From the NCBI GenBank assembly GCA_947176535.1, contig CAMWQU010000024.1, forward strand, positions 1 through 37,491: a DNA stretch of 37,491 nucleotides, read 5' to 3'. Position numbers and translations under genes: made by a program. This stretch comes from an uncultured Prevotellaceae bacterium. Its GTDB lineage: Bacteria; Bacteroidota; Bacteroidia; Bacteroidales; Bacteroidaceae. Positions 1 to 8,349 of the stretch are shown piece by piece. The notes beneath the pieces were generated by a model. That model was not told the origin of the DNA. It did not search any database and saw only the letters and a list, made by a program, of their open reading frames with translations. Every line of letters starts with the position of its first letter. Positions within the stretch are counted from its first letter, which is position 1.

Positions 1-44
1 TTATTCAAAGGTGAGCGAATAATTAACCGGTCGCCTCTGAATAA
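1..44. repeat. Imperfect inverted repeat (hairpin) at window edge
   Basis: Two 17-base arms, 1-17 and 28-44, are reverse complements except for three positions; as RNA they give 14 Watson-Crick pairs, one G-U pair and two mismatches around a 10-base AT-rich loop. No T-run follows on the + strand, and the arms begin and end in TTATTCA/TGAATAA. It could be a terminator of a gene lying left of the window or an intergenic repeat. Bases 45-150 show no gene; a short CGTCGG/CCGACG inverted pair lies around 73-103. Confidence 0.5.
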
Positions 45-151
45 TGTAGTCCTGCTACGCATGGAACACGACCGTCGGCCCGCTTCGCCCTTATGCTCCC
101 GACGAAATGAATGCGCAATTTCGGTACAAGGCGCAAATCCTGCCGAATTTA

Positions 152-183
152 TTTGCATTTTCGCCATTTATGGGTTACTTTTG
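152..183 (+). promoter_or_regulatory. Bacteroidota-type promoter for the small secreted protein
   Basis: TTTG at 152-155 and TACTTTTG at 176-183 fit the -33 and -7 (TAnnTTTG) elements with a 20-bp spacer. Transcription would start near 188, about 20 bases before the chosen ATG at 210, which argues against the longer reading frame that opens upstream of this promoter. Confidence 0.7.
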
Positions 184-209
184 CACATAAAGCAAAGAAG
201 CCTTCCGCT

Positions 210-572
210 ATGAATGTATTCCGACATCCGTCCCGCTTCGTCCTGTTGGCCCTCCTCGGACTGACAAGCACCCGGGCTGTGGCCGACCGTCAGGTCAATC
301 CTCGGCTGCAGAAGGACTCGTTGGCCGTGGCGGAAGTCCCCCTGTGGACGGGCACTCCGGCAGGACGTCTGGCGCAGAGTGCCCATCCCGTGAAGATGGC
401 GGTGAAAGGCAGGAGCCTGCGCGTCACCTCGAAGCATGAACAGATTCTGCCTATCTACACGCAGGGCGGAGCTTTGTACCTCGTCATGCAACTGACACCC
501 GGCGTGAACTGGCTCAACGGACTGCCCCGGGGCCGGTACCGCATCAATAACCGCACTGTAAGTATTCGTTAA
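210..572 (+). CDS. Small secreted protein of unknown function
   Basis: This 120-residue protein is not recognised as a named family. An ATG at 210 gives a clean signal peptide (hydrophobic stretch LLALLGLT, then a likely cleavage after AVA). A reading frame upstream is open to 111, but it runs through the promoter and gives no sensible leader. The C-terminal half (VKGRSLRVTS, later GLPRGRYRIN, ending in NNRTVSIR) has the alternating beta-strand look of the small Ig-like or sorting-domain tails common in Bacteroidota, so an exported beta-sandwich is plausible but not proven. It ends 7 bases before the acyltransferase gene and may be co-transcribed with the glycine-lipid pair. Confidence 0.6.
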   Translation: MNVFRHPSRFVLLALLGLTSTRAVADRQVNPRLQKDSLAVAEVPLWTGTPAGRLAQSAHPVKMAVKGRSLRVTSKHEQILPIYTQGGALYLVMQLTPGVNWLNGLPRGRYRINNRTVSIR

Positions 573-579
573 AAGAGCC

Positions 580-1386
580 ATGTCACCTGTTGAGATAGAC
601 ATCGAGGCGATTGTCCGGAAGCGGGCAGGAGCGCGTGCGAAATACATTCCCCGTTTCGTCTTTTCGGCGTTGCGACGCCTTATCCACGAGGACTTCCTCA
701 ACGTCTACCTGCGTCAGGGACGCGAGGGCGTCGATTTCTGCCAGGGCGGACTGGACTACCTCGGTGTGACGGTCACGGTGGAGGGATTGGAGAATCTGCC
801 CGCCAAGGGCAGCCCCTACTGCACCTTCGTCTGCAACCATCCGCTGGGTGCCATCGACGGAGTGACGCTGGGTGCCGTGCTCGGTAAGCATTACGACGGG
901 GAAATCCGCTACCTTGTGAATGACTTTCTGATGAACCTCCGCGGCCTCGCCCCGCTGTGCGTGCCCGTGAACAAGATAGGAGCGCAGTCCCGCAACCTGC
1001 CGGAAATGGTGGAAGCCATCTTCTCCGGCCGGAACCACGTCATCATGTTCCCCGCCGGGCTGTGCAGCCGCCGCACGAATGGGGTAGTGAGAGACCTGCC
1101 GTGGCGCAAGACGTTTGTCATCAAGAGCCGGAAGTATCAGCGGGACGTGGTGCCCATCCACTTTGTGGGGCAGAACTCCGACCGCTTTTATTCGGTGGCG
1201 AACTTCTGCAAGCGGTTCCACCTGCCCAACCTTGCCATGGCACTGCTGCCGGACGAGATGTATCGCTCCGTCGGGGGGCACTACACGCTGCGCATCGGGA
1301 AACCGATTCCGTGGCAGACGTTCGGGCCGGAGAAAACGCCGATGGAATGGGCGGATTTTGTGAGAGAGGAAGTTTATAAGATATAA
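580..1386 (+). CDS. glsA: PlsC-like O-acyltransferase, probable glycine-lipid GlsA
   Basis: A 268-residue member of the lysophospholipid acyltransferase superfamily. The acceptor motif reads NHPLGAIDG (residues 86-94), so His87 and Asp93 are separated by five residues rather than the four of canonical PlsC, a spacing I associate with the Bacteroidota GlsA/hemolysin-linked subgroup. FPAG at 157-160 takes the place of the FPEG phosphate-binding motif. In Bacteroides thetaiotaomicron, a two-gene unit (glsB, glsA) makes glycine lipids; GlsA adds the second, ester-linked acyl chain to N-acyl-3-hydroxyacyl glycine at the membrane. The GNAT partner follows after 17 bases, which supports this function over simple phosphatidate synthesis. 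Substrate is inferred. Confidence 0.8.
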   Translation: MSPVEIDIEAIVRKRAGARAKYIPRFVFSALRRLIHEDFLNVYLRQGREGVDFCQGGLDYLGVTVTVEGLENLPAKGSPYCTFVCNHPLGAIDGVTLGAVLGKHYDGEIRYLVNDFLMNLRGLAPLCVPVNKIGAQSRNLPEMVEAIFSGRNHVIMFPAGLCSRRTNGVVRDLPWRKTFVIKSRKYQRDVVPIHFVGQNSDRFYSVANFCKRFHLPNLAMALLPDEMYRSVGGHYTLRIGKPIPWQTFGPEKTPMEWADFVREEVYKI

Positions 1387-1403
1387 GGGAGGAGAGAAAC
1401 GTT

Positions 1404-2390
1404 ATGGAGAAAATCATTGAGCGCGTGCCGCGTGAGTTGCTGAAGAAAGAACTGACGGAGGAGAAGCGTCTGCGTTTCACCAATAAGAGTGACAACGAGG
1501 TGTATATCGTCACGTGGCAGGACTCGCCCAACGTTGTGCGCGAAATCGGCCGCCTGCGCGAAATCGCTTTCCGCGATGCCGGCGGCGGTACGGGAAAGGC
1601 ACTCGACCTCGACGAATTTGATACCGGGGAACATCCTTACAGCCAACTCCTCGTGTGGGACCCGGAACATGAGGAAATTCTCGGAGGCTACCGCTACCTG
1701 CTGGGCAAAAACTGGCCCGTGGATGCCGAGACCGGACAGCCCCGTCTGGCCACGAGCCATCTGTTCCGCTTCAGCGAGAAGTTCATGCGCGAATATGCTC
1801 CCTACACCATCGAACTGGGACGCTCTTTCGTCACTCTCGAATACCAAAGTACCCGCATGGGGCGAAAGGGGCTTTATGCACTGGATAACCTGTGGGACGG
1901 TCTGGGGGCGTTGGTTGTCATTGAACCCTCGGTGCGCTACCTGTTTGGGAAATTCACCATGTATCCTTCCTACGACCGCATGGCGCGTGATATGATTCTC
2001 TACTTCCTGAACAAACATTTCCCCGACCCCGACAACCTGATTGTGCCGATGGAACCGCTGGTTTTGGAGCATGACCCCAAGATGTTTGAGGAGTTGTTCG
2101 TGGAGGCCGACTTCCGCAAGGACTACCGCATACTGAACCGCGCGGTGCGCGACCTCGGGTACAACATTCCGCCGTTGGTGAACGCGTACATGGGACTGAG
2201 CCCGACGATGAAGCTCTTCGGGACGGCCATCAACGACGGATTCGGCGACGTGGAGGAAACGGGAATTTTGATTGCCGTGGACGAGATATTGCAGGAGAAG
2301 CGTATGCGCCACATCGACACATTTGCCGCCGAACATCCCGAACAGATATTCAGCGGTGCACATCGTATTTTTTACAAAATTAAACCGTAG
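1404..2390 (+). CDS. glsB: GNAT-type N-acyltransferase, probable glycine-lipid GlsB
   Basis: A 328-residue acyltransferase of the hemolysin-like GNAT group (Acetyltransf_5 type), with the expected acyl-transfer core around EILGGYRYLLG and ELGRSFV. In Bacteroides the homologous protein N-acylates glycine with a 3-hydroxyacyl chain, giving commendamide-type N-acyl glycine, the first step to glycine lipids. It lies directly after the O-acyltransferase gene with GGAGAG upstream of the ATG. Its last 11 bases overlap the end of the convergent dgt gene (2380-2390). An ornithine-lipid role (OlsB-like) is the main alternative; the pair cannot be told apart from sequence alone. Confidence 0.8.
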   Translation: MEKIIERVPRELLKKELTEEKRLRFTNKSDNEVYIVTWQDSPNVVREIGRLREIAFRDAGGGTGKALDLDEFDTGEHPYSQLLVWDPEHEEILGGYRYLLGKNWPVDAETGQPRLATSHLFRFSEKFMREYAPYTIELGRSFVTLEYQSTRMGRKGLYALDNLWDGLGALVVIEPSVRYLFGKFTMYPSYDRMARDMILYFLNKHFPDPDNLIVPMEPLVLEHDPKMFEELFVEADFRKDYRILNRAVRDLGYNIPPLVNAYMGLSPTMKLFGTAINDGFGDVEETGILIAVDEILQEKRMRHIDTFAAEHPEQIFSGAHRIFYKIKP

Positions 2391-3732
2391 CGAGGCTCAT
2401 GCCGGTGACTTTTCGGTAGAGGTCGAGGGCGAACACGTCTGTCATGCCCGAAATGTAGTCGAGCACGGCCAGCATGCGTTCGTAGAGTGTGGGAGCCAGA
2501 ATCTCGTACTGCGGACTGACGCGGCTGATGAGAATCCGGGAATAGGTGCGGTCGCTGTGGGTGACGGCCTCCAGCATGAGGTCGAGCAAGCGAGTGATGA
2601 CCTTGTGACCGGCAATCTCGATGTCCACCACCATTCGGGCATGGTAGATTTTGGCCACGGACGTCTCCACACACTGCCGGTAGGCCCGGTCGGGTGTGGG
2701 ACTGATGTGGTCGATGAGGCTGCCCTCGAACGTGCCGTCGAGTATGCGCTCCTCGTTCTCGGTGAAGACACGGACGCATTCGCTTTCCAACAGACTGATG
2801 ACCACTGAGCGCAGGTAGACAATCTGTTCGTTGGCGTCGTCAAGCGTGCTCAGCCGTGCTTTTATCTCCTGTTGTTTCGCTTCGTCGAAGAACGAGATGA
2901 GCAGGTGCGTCGTCTCCTCCGTTGTCAGTATCTTGAGTTTGTGGGCGTCCTCGATGTCCATGATTTGGTAGCAGATGTCGTCGGCGGCCTCCACGAGGTA
3001 CACTAATGGGTAGCGGGCATATTGCTCACCTCCTTGCGCATTGCGCACTTTCTTGATGCCCAATTCCTGCGCGATTTTGCGGTAGTCGGGCAGTTCGCTT
3101 TGGAAGAATCCGAACTTGCCTTTCTTCGAGGCCTGACTGCTGGGGTAGGGGTACTTGACGATGCTCGCCAACGTGGAGTAGGTCATGACGAAGCCCCCCT
3201 CGCGGCGGCCCTTGAAGTGGTGGGTGAGCAGACGGAAAGCGTTGGCGTTTCCTTCGAAGTGAACCAAATCCTGCCACTGCTCGGGAGTGAGGGAATCGCC
3301 CGTTTCATCGCAGAAATAGGATTCGTACTTGCGGCCGTTCTCTTCACTGAAGTAGGCACCGATGGCGCGCTCTCCGCTGTGCCCGAAAGGCGGATTGCCC
3401 AAATCGTGGGCGAGGCAGGCCGCACTTACGATGCTGCCCATTTCCGTGAGGTGGGTCTTTTGCAGGTGGGGGTGGCGTTCGAGGAGCAGACGGCTGACAT
3501 CGTTGCCTAAACTGCGTCCTACGCTGCTGACCTCCAGGGAGTGCGTCAGACGGTTGTGGACAAAGATGCTTCCCGGCAGGGGGAAAACCTGCGTCTTGTT
3601 CTGCAGGCGGCGGAAAGGTGCGGAAAAAATAAGGCGGTCGAAGTCACGTTGAAATTCCGACCGGTCGTCTTCGCGGTGCGGTGCCTTTTCCTGCCCCAAA
3701 CGCTTGTTGGAGAGTAACTGTTCCCATTTCAT
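2380..3732 (-). CDS. dgt: Deoxyguanosinetriphosphate triphosphohydrolase (dGTPase)
   Basis: A 450-residue HD-domain hydrolase that converts dGTP to deoxyguanosine and triphosphate. The metal-binding signature is complete: RLTHSLEVS (His64), CLAHDLGNPPFGHSGE with His109-Asp110 and His118, and a later Asp in VEAADDICYQIMD. Length and the opening FQRDFDRLIFSAPFRRLQNKT block match the family. It is divergent from dut across 117 bp, pairing two nucleotide-pool enzymes. Its promoter lies directly against the ATG, so the mRNA may be leaderless. It converges on and overlaps glsB by 11 bp. Confidence 0.95.
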   Translation of the reverse strand: MKWEQLLSNKRLGQEKAPHREDDRSEFQRDFDRLIFSAPFRRLQNKTQVFPLPGSIFVHNRLTHSLEVSSVGRSLGNDVSRLLLERHPHLQKTHLTEMGSIVSAACLAHDLGNPPFGHSGERAIGAYFSEENGRKYESYFCDETGDSLTPEQWQDLVHFEGNANAFRLLTHHFKGRREGGFVMTYSTLASIVKYPYPSSQASKKGKFGFFQSELPDYRKIAQELGIKKVRNAQGGEQYARYPLVYLVEAADDICYQIMDIEDAHKLKILTTEETTHLLISFFDEAKQQEIKARLSTLDDANEQIVYLRSVVISLLESECVRVFTENEERILDGTFEGSLIDHISPTPDRAYRQCVETSVAKIYHARMVVDIEIAGHKVITRLLDLMLEAVTHSDRTYSRILISRVSPQYEILAPTLYERMLAVLDYISGMTDVFALDLYRKVTGMSLATV

Positions 3733-3736
3733 AATG

Positions 3737-3768
3737 CAAAAGTAACGTAAAATCTTATCTTTTTCAAA
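3737..3768 (-). promoter_or_regulatory. dgt promoter, nearly abutting the start codon
   Basis: On the minus strand TTTG (3768-3765), a 20-bp spacer and TACTTTTG (3744-3737) form a full-consensus promoter. Only four bases separate the final G from the dgt ATG at 3732, so transcription should begin at or next to the A of the ATG. Confidence 0.7.
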
Positions 3769-3798
3769 GAAAAGAGCGGGAATATGTCATAAAATCAT

Positions 3799-3806
3799 TA
3801 TTTTTG
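3799..3806 (+). promoter_or_regulatory. -7 element for dut operon
   Basis: TATTTTTG matches TAnnTTTG and lies 43 bases before the dut ATG. No clear TTG is found 19-22 bp upstream, so the -33 element is weak or absent. Confidence 0.55.
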
Positions 3807-3849
3807 CACGCTAAAAGATTCCTAAACTCCTAAATAAGCATTTGAAATC

Positions 3850-4284
3850 ATGACGGAAGTACGCATCATCAACGGTTCACACCATGCTTTGCCGCGCTAC
3901 GCCACCCCGCAGTCTGCGGGCATGGACTTGTGCGCGAATCTCGACGAACCGGTTACGCTCAACCCTTTGCAGCGCTGTCTTATCCCCACCGGGCTGCGTA
4001 TGGCACTGCCGGCCGGTTATGAGGCACAGGTGCGTCCCCGCAGCGGACTGGCCCTGAAGCACGGCGTCACGGTGCTGAACACGCCGGGAACCATAGATGC
4101 CGACTATCGGGGCGAGATATGTATCATTCTGGTGAACCTCGGACAGGAACCTTTTGTCATCAACGATGGTGACCGCATCGCCCAAATGGTGATAGCGCGC
4201 CACGAACAGCCGGAACTGGTGGCTGTGGAGGTGCTGGACGAGACGGAGCGTGGAGAAGGCGGATTCGGGCATACCGGATGGTGA
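3850..4284 (+). CDS. dut: dUTP diphosphatase (dUTPase)
   Basis: A 144-residue trimeric-type dUTPase that hydrolyses dUTP to dUMP and pyrophosphate, keeping uracil out of DNA and feeding thymidylate synthesis. All five family motifs are visible: AGMDLCA (23-29), [11 protein letters not shown] (62-72), [11 protein letters not shown] (80-90, with catalytic Asp84 and Tyr86), GDRIAQMVI (107-115) and the C-terminal lid [10 protein letters not shown] (134-143). It is the first gene of an apparent operon with a TPR protein, a DUF4292 lipoprotein and an EnvC-like protein. Confidence 0.96.
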   Translation: MTEVRIINGSHHALPRYATPQSAGMDLCANLDEPVTLNPLQRCLIPTGLRMALPAGYEAQVRPRSGLALKHGVTVLNTPGTIDADYRGEICIILVNLGQEPFVINDGDRIAQMVIARHEQPELVAVEVLDETERGEGGFGHTGW

Positions 4285-4321
4285 GCGGAACGAAACAAGA
4301 ATAAACCGGAGGAGTGAGAGC

Positions 4322-6088
4322 GTGAAGAAACTGTTGCTTGTCATCATAGCGTTGTTGCTGGCGGTGGGGCCGGCCGGGGCGAAGCGGCGGAAAGTCCGTT
4401 CCGCAGGTGCGGTGCCTCGTCTGACGGCGTCCGATGCCCGTCGCCTGTCCTATTGCTATCAGGAAGGCATCAAACAGAAACTGGCGGGACGCCTGACCGA
4501 AGCGCACGACCTCTTTCAACATTGCCTGAACATCAATCCCGATGACCCGGATGTACTTTATGAACTGGCCTACCTCAAGTTCTACACGGGGCAGGATAGT
4601 CTGGGAACGGAACTCTTCCGCCGGGTGGTGGAGCTCGACGGGAGCAATCCGCGTTACGTGCAGATGTTGGCTGCCGCCTATCTGGCGCGGAACGAGAACG
4701 ATAAGGCCATCCCTTACGTGGAGCGGCTATCGCAGTTGCAGTCCCGGCGCTCCGATGTGCTCTATCAGTTGGTGGAGCTTTACAAGGCCAACGGACAGAC
4801 GGACGATGCCATTTCTGCTCTCGACCGGATAGAACTCCTCGAAGGCCGCAACATGCACACCGGACTTCAGAAGTATTCGCTTTACTTGGATAAAGGCGAG
4901 AAAGAGAGTGCTTATGGCGTGCTGGTGGATTTACAGAAAGAAAATCCTTACGACCTGCGCGTCTCGCTCATCTGCGGCCGCTGCTACTTGGAGAACAACG
5001 ACCCGAAGAAGGCTCTGGAATGTTTTGAGGCCGTCCGGGAAACCGACCCGGAAAACGACGACCTGCGGCTGGCCATGATGGAGTATTACGAACACATCGG
5101 GCAACCGGAGCGCAGCATACACCTGCGGGATTCGCTGCTCTATGCGCCGCGCACGTCGCCCGAACTGCGGCGGTCACTGGCCAACATGGTGATACAGGAA
5201 CTGAACGCAACGCCCGAAACGCGCGAACGCATACGACCCATGCTCGACAGTTTGGTGCGCTTGTCTCCCACGGTGGAGATGTACACCGTCCGTACGGCCT
5301 ACCTGATGAAGATACAGGCCTCGCCCGACACCATCGCGTTGTCCCTGCGCGACTTGTTGCGGGTAGACCCGCTGAACGACATGGCGCTCTCCCGCCTGCT
5401 GGTTTATTACCTGAGCGAACGGGATATGGAGAACGTGATGGAAATCTGCCGCATGGGCATCAATGCGCATCCGGAGTCCCTGATGTTCTATCTGTATTTG
5501 GGCATTGCCCAATCCCAGTTGAAGCAGACGGAACAGGCACTGGAAACACTGCACAACGGATTGAGGCAGGTGAATGAGAATGCCAATCCGGAGCATGTCT
5601 CGGAAATGTACGAGATATTGGGCGAGCTTTACAACGAACAGGGACGCTGGCAGGAGTCGTTTGCCGCTTACGACAGTTGCCTGGTCTATAACAGCGAGAA
5701 TGTGGCGGCCCTCAATAATTACGCCTACTACCTGAGCCTGCGCAACGAGCGGCTCGGCGAGGCGGAAAAGATGGCCTACCGTGCCATCAAACTAGCACCG
5801 CTGAACAAAACGTATTTAGATACGTATGCGTGGGTGCTCTTCATGCAGGAAAACCACGTTATGGCCAAGTTCTACATCGACCGCGTGGTACCGCCCTCCG
5901 CGCCCGACAGCGTGCTGCTTGCCGACGAGGAACTCCATGCCGACCTGCTGGAGCATGCCGGAGACATCTATATACAGAATGGTCTGGAGGAGCAGGCTCT
6001 GCGCTACTGGTCGCTGGCCTTGCAGAAAGGTTCGGAGAGTGCCTTGCTTGAGGAAAAACTGAAACAGAAGAAATATTTACGAGAATGA
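4322..6088 (+). CDS. Exported TPR-repeat protein
   Basis: A 588-residue protein with repeated TPR units (e.g. HDLFQHCLNINPDDPDVLYE, NYAYYLSLRNERLGEAEKMA). I choose the GTG at 4322: GGAGG at 4308-4312 is correctly spaced, and the protein then begins with a signal peptide (VKKLLLVIIALLLAVGPAGA). The ATG at 4250 would lie within dut and place a charged stretch before the signal. The likely location is periplasm, as a protein-protein scaffold. It follows dut by 37 bases and overlaps the next gene by four (ATGA), so translation is probably coupled. The specific partner is unknown; neighbours suggest an envelope role. Confidence 0.85.
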   Translation: MKKLLLVIIALLLAVGPAGAKRRKVRSAGAVPRLTASDARRLSYCYQEGIKQKLAGRLTEAHDLFQHCLNINPDDPDVLYELAYLKFYTGQDSLGTELFRRVVELDGSNPRYVQMLAAAYLARNENDKAIPYVERLSQLQSRRSDVLYQLVELYKANGQTDDAISALDRIELLEGRNMHTGLQKYSLYLDKGEKESAYGVLVDLQKENPYDLRVSLICGRCYLENNDPKKALECFEAVRETDPENDDLRLAMMEYYEHIGQPERSIHLRDSLLYAPRTSPELRRSLANMVIQELNATPETRERIRPMLDSLVRLSPTVEMYTVRTAYLMKIQASPDTIALSLRDLLRVDPLNDMALSRLLVYYLSERDMENVMEICRMGINAHPESLMFYLYLGIAQSQLKQTEQALETLHNGLRQVNENANPEHVSEMYEILGELYNEQGRWQESFAAYDSCLVYNSENVAALNNYAYYLSLRNERLGEAEKMAYRAIKLAPLNKTYLDTYAWVLFMQENHVMAKFYIDRVVPPSAPDSVLLADEELHADLLEHAGDIYIQNGLEEQALRYWSLALQKGSESALLEEKLKQKKYLRE

Positions 6089-6855
6089 GAATAGTACGAT
6101 TGATGATTATGCTCGTGACGGCGGCAGTCCTGACCGTGTCGTGCCGCTCGTCGCGCCATGCCAACCGGGAAAGCGATGCCGTAACGGGGGCTTCCGCGGT
6201 TCATACGCCCGATATAAGTACCGCAGAGCCGGAGCAGCCGGAAGCGGAACCCAAAGGGCACAGCGGGAACAAAGTAAGCAAAAAGGACAAGAAAGGGCGT
6301 GTGGAGAACGTGAAAAAGCGGAAGACCGACGTGGAGACCCTGACTGCCAAACTGAACCTGACGTTGCAATCGGGTTCGAAAAACGTGAAGTTGGGCGGCA
6401 ACTATCGGCTGAAGTACAACGATGTCGTTCAGATAAACCTCGTGTTCACGCTCCTCGTCAGCGTAAATGTGGGAACGATGGAACTGACGCGTGACTACAT
6501 CCTTATTCTCGACCGCATGAACAAACGCTATTGCAAGGCGGCTTACAGTGACATTCCCGCGCTGAGTGAGGCCGGAATAGATTTCGACACTTTGCAGGCC
6601 ATCTTCTGGGGCGATGCAGCCGAGTCGAAGACAAAGGCACTGACGTGGACGTATGACAACTGGCAGCCGCTGGGCAACGGAACGTTCCCCGGCCGGATTG
6701 CTTTCGCGACGGGCGCGTCGGCCCATCAGGCCATTTTCAGCTTCTCCCGGCTGCAGGCCGCTGACGGTTGGCCCACCCGCACGGAGATTTCCGCCAGTTA
6801 CACGCCGGTGTCTTACGACAGTGTCATGTCGGCCCTGATGAATGTTGTCAAGTAA
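6085..6855 (+). CDS. DUF4292 lipoprotein, possible LolB-like
   Basis: A 256-residue protein with a lipoprotein signal ending LTVSC (Cys20). The body from about residue 75 (VETLTAKLNLTLQSGSKNVKLGGNYRLKYNDVVQINL) matches DUF4292, which as I recall is grouped with LolA/LolB-fold proteins; the half-barrel strand pattern fits. If so, it may receive or insert lipoproteins at the outer membrane, a step for which most Bacteroidota lack an obvious LolB. Residues 35-75 form a charged, low-complexity linker. The start overlaps the TPR gene stop and EnvC follows after 25 bases. Family is likely; the Lol role is inference. Confidence 0.75.
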   Translation: MRIVRLMIMLVTAAVLTVSCRSSRHANRESDAVTGASAVHTPDISTAEPEQPEAEPKGHSGNKVSKKDKKGRVENVKKRKTDVETLTAKLNLTLQSGSKNVKLGGNYRLKYNDVVQINLVFTLLVSVNVGTMELTRDYILILDRMNKRYCKAAYSDIPALSEAGIDFDTLQAIFWGDAAESKTKALTWTYDNWQPLGNGTFPGRIAFATGASAHQAIFSFSRLQAADGWPTRTEISASYTPVSYDSVMSALMNVVK

Positions 6856-6880
6856 AGAAGATATGTAAAAAGAAAAAGCC

Positions 6881-8206
6881 ATGCCGAATAAGAAATTCAT
6901 CCTGTTATTGTTTGCTATGCTGACCGGTGTAGTCAATATTCAGCATTCGGCATTTGTATTTCCTACCCTCAGTGCGCAGAACAGCAAGAAGGTGAAGGAA
7001 CTGAACAACCAGAAGGCCAAGTTGCAGCAGGAACTGAAGCGCTCGCAGAATGCGCTGACCAAGACGCGCCGCGATGTGAAGAAGGGACAGCAGACCATCG
7101 AGTATCTCGACCGCGAGATAGAGGTGCGTGTGCAGTACATCCATGAGACGGAACACGAATTGGACAGTCTGGAACATCTGGTGGACAGTGTGCAGCACGA
7201 GATTCACGTGCTCGACTCCGTGTTGGCGGTGAAGAAGGAAAAGTTCACCCACGCCCTGCGTCAGGCGCAGGGGTACCGGAAGGTGAACAGTACGTTACTT
7301 TTCGCCCTGTCGGCTAAGGATGTGACACAGATGTACCGACGCCTGCGCTATACCCGCCAGTATGCTCTCTATGAGCGGGCGCTGGGTGAGGCCGTGCAGG
7401 CGAAACAGATAGAGATGCTGGAACTGCAAAACCGCTTGCTGGCCCTGAAGAGCGAGATGAACCGCAAGATGGCCATTCTGGTGGAGGAACGCGCCAAACT
7501 GAGCCGTCAGCAGGTGGAGCAGCAGACTCAGGTGAAAGTCCTGCAGAAGAAAGCCGGTGCCTTGCAGAAAGAGGTGGCCGCCCGGCAGGCTCAGATAGCC
7601 GCCTTGCAGAAGAAGATAGACGAGGTGGTGGCCTTTGAGATAGAGCAGGCGCGCAAGAAAGCCGAGGAGGAACGCCGGCGCAAGCAGGCGCAGAACAAGG
7701 GCAAGAACGTTGCGCCGACGAAGCCGACCGCCCCGACAACAACGGGAGGCACTAAGGGGCAAGGCTCGAAATGGCTTACGCCCGAGGAGCAGAAACTCAA
7801 CGGAAGTTTCGGACAGAACAAGGGCCGCCTGCCCGTCCCCATCACCGGCGACTACATGATAGGGGCGCACTACGGGGCCAACACCTCGGGCCACTCCCAC
7901 GTGGTGCTTTGCAACAAGGGCACCAATTACGTCGGCCGTCAGGGTGCCCGTGCCCGCACGGTCTTCGACGGTGAAGTTTCGGCCGTGTTTGCTTTCGGCG
8001 GTCTGAAGAACGTGCTTGTGCGCCACGGCAGTTACATTTCGGTCTATTGCAACCTCTCGTCCGTCATTGTGCGAAAGGGGCAGCGTGTGAAAGCCCGCGA
8101 CCTGCTGGGTACCGTGGCCGATGACGGTAACGGACGCTACGTGCTGCACTTCCAGCTTCGTCAGGAAACCAAATTGCTGAATCCCGAGGTCTGGATAGGG
8201 AAATAA
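6881..8206 (+). CDS. EnvC-like murein hydrolase activator (degenerate LytM)
   Basis: A 441-residue protein: signal peptide to about residue 32, long coiled coils (about 35-120 and 170-270, rich in K/E/Q heptads), a low-complexity P/T linker near 280-300, then a C-terminal LytM/M23 domain from about 320. The metal ligands of active M23 peptidases are missing: the first motif reads SHVVLCNKG where active enzymes have H..D, and the second reads VLHFQLR instead of HxH. This matches EnvC, which activates amidases for septal peptidoglycan splitting rather than cutting itself. It ends the dut operon, linking it to cell division. Confidence 0.85.
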   Translation: MPNKKFILLLFAMLTGVVNIQHSAFVFPTLSAQNSKKVKELNNQKAKLQQELKRSQNALTKTRRDVKKGQQTIEYLDREIEVRVQYIHETEHELDSLEHLVDSVQHEIHVLDSVLAVKKEKFTHALRQAQGYRKVNSTLLFALSAKDVTQMYRRLRYTRQYALYERALGEAVQAKQIEMLELQNRLLALKSEMNRKMAILVEERAKLSRQQVEQQTQVKVLQKKAGALQKEVAARQAQIAALQKKIDEVVAFEIEQARKKAEEERRRKQAQNKGKNVAPTKPTAPTTTGGTKGQGSKWLTPEEQKLNGSFGQNKGRLPVPITGDYMIGAHYGANTSGHSHVVLCNKGTNYVGRQGARARTVFDGEVSAVFAFGGLKNVLVRHGSYISVYCNLSSVIVRKGQRVKARDLLGTVADDGNGRYVLHFQLRQETKLLNPEVWIGK

Positions 8207-8246
8207 TCTACCGTTTTACGAAAGTCTCCCCGACGACCGGTTTCGG

Positions 8247-8320
8247 TCGCCCTATGGACTCGTCCTCGTCCATACTATTGTCGAGGCTCCGTCCATATAT
8301 GGACGAACCATGGTCGTCGG
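8247..8320. repeat. Degenerate family II 22-bp repeat array
   Basis: Between two convergent genes. Core-like 12-mers (consensus TCCATAGCGGGA or its complement) start at 8247 (inverted, TCGCCCTATGGA), 8269 (TCCATACTATTG) and 8292 (TCCATATATGGA, within a perfect 14-bp palindrome 8291-8304); steps are 22 and 23 bp. The spacer GTCGAGGCTC matches those at 21.7 and 34.4 kb. The region is flanked by a perfect 9-bp inverted repeat, CCGACGACC (8230-8238) and GGTCGTCGG (8312-8320), and could serve as a bidirectional terminator. Confidence 0.6.
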
Positions 8321-8349
8321 TAGGTCTCCGGAAAACCTCCGGAACAGAT

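Noticed and set aside
1..150. tRNA or other known RNA gene at the left edge
   Set aside because: No cloverleaf or T-loop signature is visible; only an imperfect hairpin.
168..701. Minus-strand ORF of 177 codons
   Set aside because: It is the antisense shadow of the small secreted protein and the acyltransferase start; no promoter or recognisable domain.
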